NCBI RefSeq assembly: GCF_001996005.1
Contig: NZ_MUFB01000013.1
Span: 4,228-42,303 of the forward strand
Length of the DNA: 38,076 nucleotides
Direction: 5' to 3'
DNA from: Salinivibrio siamensis
Lineage (GTDB): Bacteria; Pseudomonadota; Gammaproteobacteria; Enterobacterales; Vibrionaceae
Positions 33,219 through 38,076 of the stretch are shown here, piece after piece. The notes beneath the pieces were generated by a model, which saw only the letters and a program-made list of their open reading frames with translations, did no database searches and was not told the origin of the DNA. The stretch's first letter is position 1. Every line of letters starts with the position of its first letter. Made by a program: the position numbers and the translations under genes.

Positions 33219-35399
33219 ATGGACGTATCAACTCTTCTTGACGGACTCAACGACAAACAGCGTGAAGCCGTGGCCGCGCCGCTCGGCAACCATTTGGTGT
33301 TGGCAGGTGCTGGCAGTGGTAAAACCCGGGTGCTGGTTCATCGTATGGCTTGGCTGATGCGGGTCGAAGAGGCATCGCCGTTCTCGGTGATGGCGGTCAC
33401 CTTCACCAACAAAGCGGCAGCGGAAATGCGCGGTCGTATCGAGCAATTGATGCAAGGCACCGCCTCTGGCATGTGGTGTGGCACCTTCCACGGCATTTGC
33501 CATCGTATTCTCCGTGCCCACTATTTAGACGCCAACCTGCCACAAGACTTCCAAATTCTTGATTCAGACGATCAGCAGCGTTTGCTACGTCGGTTAATTA
33601 AAGCGCAAAACTTGGATGAAAAACACTGGCCCGCCAAGCAAGCGAGTTGGTATATCAATGGCAAAAAAGACGAAGGCTTGCGCCCCAAGCACATTGATAC
33701 CCACCATGATCCGGTTGAAAGTACTTGGCTGCGGATTTATCAGGCTTATCAAGAAGCCTGTGATCGCGCCGGTTTGGTGGATTTTGCGGAGATCTTGCTG
33801 CGAACCTTAGAGTTATTGCGCGATAAAGCGGTGATCCGCGAACACTATCAAGCACGTTTCCAGCACATTTTGGTGGATGAGTTCCAAGATACCAACAACA
33901 TCCAATATGCTTGGTTGCGCATGATGGCGGGCCAACAGGCGCATGTGATGATTGTGGGGGACGACGACCAATCCATTTACGGCTGGCGTGGCGCGAAAGT
34001 CGAAAATATTCAGCGTTTTCTGGATGATTTCACCACCCCGCAGACCATTCGTTTGGAGCAAAACTACCGCTCAACCAGTACGATTTTGCAAGCGGCGAAC
34101 ACCCTGATTGAAAACAATGCCGACCGGATGGGCAAAAGCCTGTGGACCGAGGGCAAAGAGGGTGAGCCCATCTCTGTGTATGCCGGTTTTAATGAGCTGG
34201 ATGAAGCGCGTTTTGTGGTCGGGAAAATCAAAACCTGGCAAGACGAAGGCGGCGCGCTCACCGACAGCGCGATTTTATACCGCAACAACGCCCAATCTCG
34301 GGTGCTGGAAGAAGCCTTAATTCAAGCCGGTCTCCCTTATCGTATCTACGGCGGCATGCGCTTTTTCGAACGTCAGGAAATCAAAGATGCGCTGGCCTAT
34401 TTACGTTTGATGGCGAATCGCAATGACGATGCGGCGTTTGAGCGGGTGGTAAACACGCCCACTCGGGGGATTGGTGATCGCACCCTTGAGACGCTTCGTG
34501 GCGCGGCGCGCGATCGTGGCCAAACCTTATGGCACACGGCCGAGCAAATCTTGGCAGAAAAAGCACTGGCAGGACGCGCAGCCAATGCGCTGGGCCGGTT
34601 TATCGAGCTGGTCAATGCGCTAGAAGATGACACCCGTGACATGGCACTGTATCAACAAACCGATGCGGTGATCCGTCACTCCGGCTTGCGCGCCATGTAC
34701 GAGCAAGAAAAAGGTGAAAAAGCGCAAGCGCGTGTCGATAACTTGGAAGAGTTGGTGACGGCTACGCGCCAATTTACGCCTCCTGAAGAGGCGGAAGCGG
34801 AAGGGATGACACCGCTGTCGGCGTTCTTGGCCCATGCCGCCCTTGAGGCCGGTGAAGGCCAAGCGGACGAGTTTGATGATGCGGTCCAATTGATGACCTT
34901 ACACAGTGCCAAAGGCCTCGAGTTCCCCTTAGTCTTTATGGTCGGGGTGGAAGAGGGCATGTTCCCCAGCCAGATGTCAGCCGAAGAAGCGGGCCGCTTA
35001 GAAGAAGAGCGTCGCCTTTGCTATGTCGGCATGACGCGAGCGATGGAAAAACTCTATCTGACCTACGCAGAAATGCGCCGTGTGTACGGCAAAGACATGT
35101 TCCATAAGATCTCGCGCTTTATTCGTGAGCTGCCCGAGGCCTGCTTGGAAGAAGTGCGGATGCGTGCCAATGTCTCACGCCCTGCCGCAAGCGGTGGCCG
35201 TTTTTCCAAAACGCAGACTCAGGAGAACTTTAACCAAACCGGGTTTAGTTTGGGTCAGCGGGTTCAACACCCTAAATTTGGTGAAGGCACCATCATCAAC
35301 TTTGAAGGCAGTGGCGGACAAAGCCGCGTGCAAGTTGCCTTTAATGGGGAAGGGATTAAGTGGTTGGTGACTCAGTACGCCAAACTGGAAGCGCTTTAA
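33219..35399 (+). CDS. uvrD: DNA helicase II, UvrD
   Basis: This 726-aa superfamily 1A 3'-5' helicase works in nucleotide excision and mismatch repair. It has Walker A AGAGSGKT at 29-36, motif Ia [11 protein letters not shown], motif II VDEFQDTNN, motif [17 protein letters not shown], motif [11 protein letters not shown], motif V LMTLHSAKGLEFP and motif VI CYVGMTRA. The C-terminal Tudor-like tail (LGQRVQHPKFGEGTIINFEGSG...) is the UvrD module that binds RNA polymerase. The frame opens earlier at GTG 33186, but that codon lies in the LexA-like box. The start at 33219 gives MDVSTLLDGLNDKQREAVAAP, like E. coli, with AGGTGG 3 bases before it. SOS control is likely. In E. coli, uvrD directly follows yigB; here the buf operon lies between them. 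Confidence 0.97.
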   Translation: MDVSTLLDGLNDKQREAVAAPLGNHLVLAGAGSGKTRVLVHRMAWLMRVEEASPFSVMAVTFTNKAAAEMRGRIEQLMQGTASGMWCGTFHGICHRILRAHYLDANLPQDFQILDSDDQQRLLRRLIKAQNLDEKHWPAKQASWYINGKKDEGLRPKHIDTHHDPVESTWLRIYQAYQEACDRAGLVDFAEILLRTLELLRDKAVIREHYQARFQHILVDEFQDTNNIQYAWLRMMAGQQAHVMIVGDDDQSIYGWRGAKVENIQRFLDDFTTPQTIRLEQNYRSTSTILQAANTLIENNADRMGKSLWTEGKEGEPISVYAGFNELDEARFVVGKIKTWQDEGGALTDSAILYRNNAQSRVLEEALIQAGLPYRIYGGMRFFERQEIKDALAYLRLMANRNDDAAFERVVNTPTRGIGDRTLETLRGAARDRGQTLWHTAEQILAEKALAGRAANALGRFIELVNALEDDTRDMALYQQTDAVIRHSGLRAMYEQEKGEKAQARVDNLEELVTATRQFTPPEEAEAEGMTPLSAFLAHAALEAGEGQADEFDDAVQLMTLHSAKGLEFPLVFMVGVEEGMFPSQMSAEEAGRLEEERRLCYVGMTRAMEKLYLTYAEMRRVYGKDMFHKISRFIRELPEACLEEVRMRANVSRPAASGGRFSKTQTQENFNQTGFSLGQRVQHPKFGEGTIINFEGSGGQSRVQVAFNGEGIKWLVTQYAKLEAL

Positions 35400-35421
35400 G
35401 CTCGACCGGTTAACGCCAAAT

Positions 35422-35444
35422 AACGCCCAGCCTCGGCTGGGCGT
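35422..35444 (+). terminator. Hairpin terminator of uvrD
   Basis: ACGCCCAGC pairs with GCTGGGCGT across a short loop, 22 bases after the uvrD stop. The following tract is only mildly T-rich (GTTGGTATTT). Confidence 0.65.
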
Positions 35445-35485
35445 GTTGGTATTTATCCTATCACCTGCGCTTTTCGGCCTCGGTG

Positions 35486-36130
35486 TTAGCCGAACACGCC
35501 GGCTTGCCAAACGACCGCACCACCTAGCAGCAAAAACAACAGCGCACACAGGCCATCGATAACCGGGGCGACTTTGGTGAGCACTTGCTGTACGCGACTG
35601 CCTGATAGCAGCCAGGCAAGCGAAGAAAACCAGCCTAATGAGAGCAGAAACACCACCGCCACGGCCATGGCTTTGCCGCTGGCAGACATGCTCGCCGGCA
35701 CCAAGGTACTCATCAACGAAATAAAAAACACCAAGGCTTTAGGGTTAAAAAGGTTGGTCAGCACCCCTTTCCAAAAGGCCTGTTTTTGGCCGCGTACCGC
35801 AGGCGCATCATTGGCGGTTTGCGCCGGTGCTGTGGTGGCGGCGAGCAAGCCTTTGATTGCGCTAAGGCCTAAATACATCAGCACACTGCCCCCCGCCACT
35901 TGCACCCACATAAAGAGTTGTGGGTGCTGATGCACCAACAGGCTGATGCCGGTAATGCTCAGTATTGTGTGCGCCAAAATACTGAGCGATAACCCCAGCG
36001 CAATCGCCAAGCCAGTGGCACGGCCATAACGGGTCGCATTTTGGAGCACCAAGGCAAAGTCGGGCCCGGGGCTGAGCAGCGCAACCATATGTACCCCCGC
36101 CAGCGTGGCGAGAATAGCGAACTCATTCAT
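35486..36130 (-). CDS. LysE/RhtB-family amino acid exporter
   Basis: This 214-aa inner-membrane protein has about six TM helices. The family signature is near the start (VHMVALLSPGPDFALVLQNATRYGRATGLAIALG, residues 14-46, with the conserved SPGP). The family exports amino acids such as lysine, threonine or homoserine lactones; the substrate cannot be read from sequence. RhtB and RhtC lie next to recQ in E. coli, and this gene sits one gene away from recQ here. Its start overlaps the rarD stop by 4 bases, so the two exporters form an operon. It is convergent with uvrD. Confidence 0.9.
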   Translation of the reverse strand: MNEFAILATLAGVHMVALLSPGPDFALVLQNATRYGRATGLAIALGLSLSILAHTILSITGISLLVHQHPQLFMWVQVAGGSVLMYLGLSAIKGLLAATTAPAQTANDAPAVRGQKQAFWKGVLTNLFNPKALVFFISLMSTLVPASMSASGKAMAVAVVFLLSLGWFSSLAWLLSGSRVQQVLTKVAPVIDGLCALLFLLLGGAVVWQAGVFG

Positions 36131-37062
36131 CCTGATTTTCCTGCTGACAAAGGCGTGGTCTCTATCTTGGCTTCTTGCTGTCGTTTCGCCCGATAGGCAT
36201 CAAAGCTAAATATCGCCAAGGCGGCCCAGATAAAGGCAAAGGTGGTGGCTTTATCTGGGGTAAAGGGTTCGTCATACAAGCCGACGGCAAGTAAAAACAT
36301 TAAGCTGGGGCCGATATATTGGAAAAAGCCCAATACCGTCAAGGGTAAGCGGGTGGCGGCGCCGGTAAAGCACAGTAAAGGCACCGTCGTGATCAAACCG
36401 GCAGCGGCCAGTAGCATATTCAGGCTGATGGGATTATCGAGCAGGTTGGCGCTGGGTGTATCGGCAAACTGCCACAGATAAATCAGCGCAACGGGCAAGA
36501 GTGTGCAGGTTTCCACAAACAAACCCGGCACCGCAGGGAGATTGATTTTTTTGCGCAGTAAGCCGTAAATCGCAAAACTGGTGGCCAGCACCAACGCAAT
36601 CCAAGGCAGTGAACCAAAGGTGATCAGTTGTACTAATACCCCTACCAACGCTAGCGCGGCGGCAAGCCACTGTAGACGGCGGAAACGCTCACCAAGAAAG
36701 ATCATCCCCAGCGCTACGTTCACCAGTGGATTAATGTAGTAGCCAAGGCTGGCATCTAGCATGCGGTTATTGACAATCGCCCAGATAAAAATCAGCCAAT
36801 TACAGCCAATAAAGCAAGAGGTGAGCATCAACATCAACAGCTTTTTCGGCTCGCGGATAATCGGCTTGAGCTGATAAAAACGACGGGTGAAAAAAAGCAG
36901 TAATGCCAAAAAAACAAACGACCACAATACCCGGTGCGCTAAAATTTCCGGCGCCGGAATATGGTTGACCGTTTTAAAGTACATGGGGGCGATACCCCAC
37001 ATAATGTAGGCCGCAAGGGCCAATAACACGCCTTGGCGTGTACGTTTTGGATCAGGAATCAC
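36127..37062 (-). CDS. rarD: EamA-family transporter RarD
   Basis: This 311-aa drug/metabolite-superfamily protein has ten predicted TM helices in two EamA repeats. The RarD hallmark is clear: GVLLALAAYIMWGIAPMYFKTVNHIPAPEILAHRVLWSF (about 11-50), and later DASLGYYINPLVNVALGMIFLGERF. It was first named for chloramphenicol sensitivity in Pseudomonas, but its natural substrate is not settled. Basic residues follow the last TM (FDAYRAKRQQEAK). It is the first gene of a two-gene operon with the LysE-family exporter and is divergent from recQ. The rarD-recQ neighbourhood is conserved in enterics. Confidence 0.92.
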   Translation of the reverse strand: MIPDPKRTRQGVLLALAAYIMWGIAPMYFKTVNHIPAPEILAHRVLWSFVFLALLLFFTRRFYQLKPIIREPKKLLMLMLTSCFIGCNWLIFIWAIVNNRMLDASLGYYINPLVNVALGMIFLGERFRRLQWLAAALALVGVLVQLITFGSLPWIALVLATSFAIYGLLRKKINLPAVPGLFVETCTLLPVALIYLWQFADTPSANLLDNPISLNMLLAAAGLITTVPLLCFTGAATRLPLTVLGFFQYIGPSLMFLLAVGLYDEPFTPDKATTFAFIWAALAIFSFDAYRAKRQQEAKIETTPLSAGKSG

Positions 37063-37173
37063 AGCGCAGTCTCGTTATAAGTGTCGGTCAGGGATGAACA
37101 CGAACGTGTGCATGTTGCCTAGATGTAACAAGTTGTAAGGGCGGGCGCAAGCACCTTTCTCTGTGCTCAGGGT

Positions 37174-37201
37174 TTCATCGCTTACGGGGTGTCGGTAGAA
37201 T
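37174..37201 (+). promoter_or_regulatory. Possible recQ promoter
   Basis: A -35-like TTCATC (37174-37179) and -10 TAGAAT (37196-37201) have 16-base spacing, 30 bases before the recQ ATG. The match to consensus is moderate. A short inverted repeat ACACG-AA-CGTGT (about 37098-37109) lies nearer the rarD start. Confidence 0.4.
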
Positions 37202-37230
37202 GAGCGCCAGTTTGAGTAATGAGCTTGATT

Positions 37231-38076
37231 ATGTCCGCCACCCCCGCCCATGCCGATGCGTCAACCGCGACTGACGTCGCTACCGCTGATCCTGCCATGA
37301 GTCCTGCCCATCAGGTACTCAAAGCGGTGTTTGGTTATCACCAGTTCCGCGAGGGTCAGCAAGCGGTGATTGATGCGGCGATTGCGGGGCGTGACGCCTT
37401 GGTGATTATGCCGACCGGGGGCGGGAAATCACTGTGCTATCAGATCCCTGCGTTGGTGCGCACTGGCTTGACCGTGGTGATTTCACCTTTGATTTCATTG
37501 ATGAAAGATCAGGTTGACCAGCTTAATGCCAATGGTGTTGCCGCGGCGTGTTTAAACTCAGCGATGACGCCTGAGGCGCAAGCGGACACCTTGCGCACGT
37601 TAAATCAGGGGGAGGTGAAGCTACTCTATGTGTCGCCTGAGCGCGCGTTAGGGCGCGACTTTATCCATCGCTTAACGGAGTGGCAACTGGCGTTGATTGC
37701 GGTCGACGAAGCGCACTGTATTTCCCAATGGGGCCATGACTTTCGCCGCGAATATGCCTCTTTAGGCCAGCTCAAACAGCACTTTCCTGATGTGCCTGTG
37801 ATGGCGCTGACAGCCACCGCGGATGCCACCACGCGCGAGGATATTTTATCCCGCCTTGCCCTGCACGATCCCTTGGTGCATCTGGGTAGCTTTGACCGCC
37901 CTAACATTCGCTACACCTTGCTGGAAAAGCACAAACCTTTGGCCCAATTGGTGCAGTTTCTGAGCGGTCAACGCGGCCAATCAGGGATTGTCTATTGCAA
38001 TAGCCGTAAGCGGGTTGAGCAGGTCACTCAAAAACTGTGTGATAACAATATGCTCGCCGCTGCCTACCATGCGGGA
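37231..38076 (+). CDS. recQ: ATP-dependent DNA helicase RecQ (5' part, cut by window end)
   Basis: The first 282 codons are present. This is a superfamily 2 3'-5' helicase of the RecF recombination pathway. A non-conserved Ala/Thr-rich N-terminal extension (1-25) precedes the family core HQVLKAVFGYHQFREGQ, which holds motif 0. Walker A PTGGGKS lies at 61-67, motif Ia VVISPLISLMKDQ follows, motif II is VDEAHCISQWGHDFR, motif III is LTATAD and motif IV begins at IVYCNSR. The C-terminal RQC and HRDC domains lie beyond the window. The start at 37231 has a weak ribosome binding site; ATG at 37297 (MSPAHQVL) is a possible alternative that would remove the extension. Confidence 0.96.
   Translation, partial: MSATPAHADASTATDVATADPAMSPAHQVLKAVFGYHQFREGQQAVIDAAIAGRDALVIMPTGGGKSLCYQIPALVRTGLTVVISPLISLMKDQVDQLNANGVAAACLNSAMTPEAQADTLRTLNQGEVKLLYVSPERALGRDFIHRLTEWQLALIAVDEAHCISQWGHDFRREYASLGQLKQHFPDVPVMALTATADATTREDILSRLALHDPLVHLGSFDRPNIRYTLLEKHKPLAQLVQFLSGQRGQSGIVYCNSRKRVEQVTQKLCDNNMLAAAYHAG

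Overview
The window reads as chromosomal DNA of a marine or halophilic gammaproteobacterium of the family Vibrionaceae. The reasons are the gene order (rRNA operon end with tRNA-Asp, ilvY/ilvC, ubiK, a vexRAB-like efflux operon, rep, cytochrome c5, an Arg-His-Pro tRNA cluster, a peptide ABC operon, hemCDXY, cyaA, cyaY, lptM-lysA-dapF-DUF484-xerC-yigB, uvrD, rarD, recQ) and the close protein resemblance to Vibrio and Escherichia orthologues. The fairly GC-rich coding sequence makes Salinivibrio or a close relative my best guess. That genus call is inference only.

Layout. 1-610: the 3' end of a 5S rRNA gene, a 199-bp tandem duplication carrying a 5S fragment plus tRNA-Asp twice, a tRNA-end relic and three terminator hairpins. 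615-3155: divergent ilvY and ilvC (branched-chain amino acid synthesis). 3169-8387: ubiK, then a vexR-vexA-vexB-like efflux operon with a perfect palindromic operator over its own promoter. 8430-10990: rep helicase, with cytochrome c5 convergent to it. 11264-11640: a tRNA-Arg/His/Pro operon. 11641-12256: an AT-rich gap with an orphan minus-strand terminator and one tiny reading frame. 12257-17629: a four-gene peptide-type ABC importer. 17721-18561: a small secreted SPOR protein.

18609-22621: hemC-hemD-hemX-hemY with overlapping genes on the minus strand, divergent from cyaA (23011-25596) across a 389-bp regulatory gap that holds a perfect 18-bp palindrome and a good cyaA promoter. 25639-30642: cyaY, then the tightly packed lptM-lysA-dapF-DUF484-xerC-yigB row. 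33219-38076: uvrD with a LexA-like box, an exporter pair (LysE family and RarD), and the first part of recQ, cut by the window end.

The accessory element is a four-gene minus-strand operon at 30639-32980: a secreted four-cysteine DUF2282 peptide, a DUF692 (MNIO) enzyme, a DUF2063 partner and a DoxX membrane protein. This is a bufferin system, a recently described class of copper-buffering, cysteine-modified peptide. It sits between yigB and uvrD, which are neighbours in E. coli, so it looks like an insertion into a conserved core locus. No transposase, integrase, prophage or CRISPR array is visible anywhere in the window.
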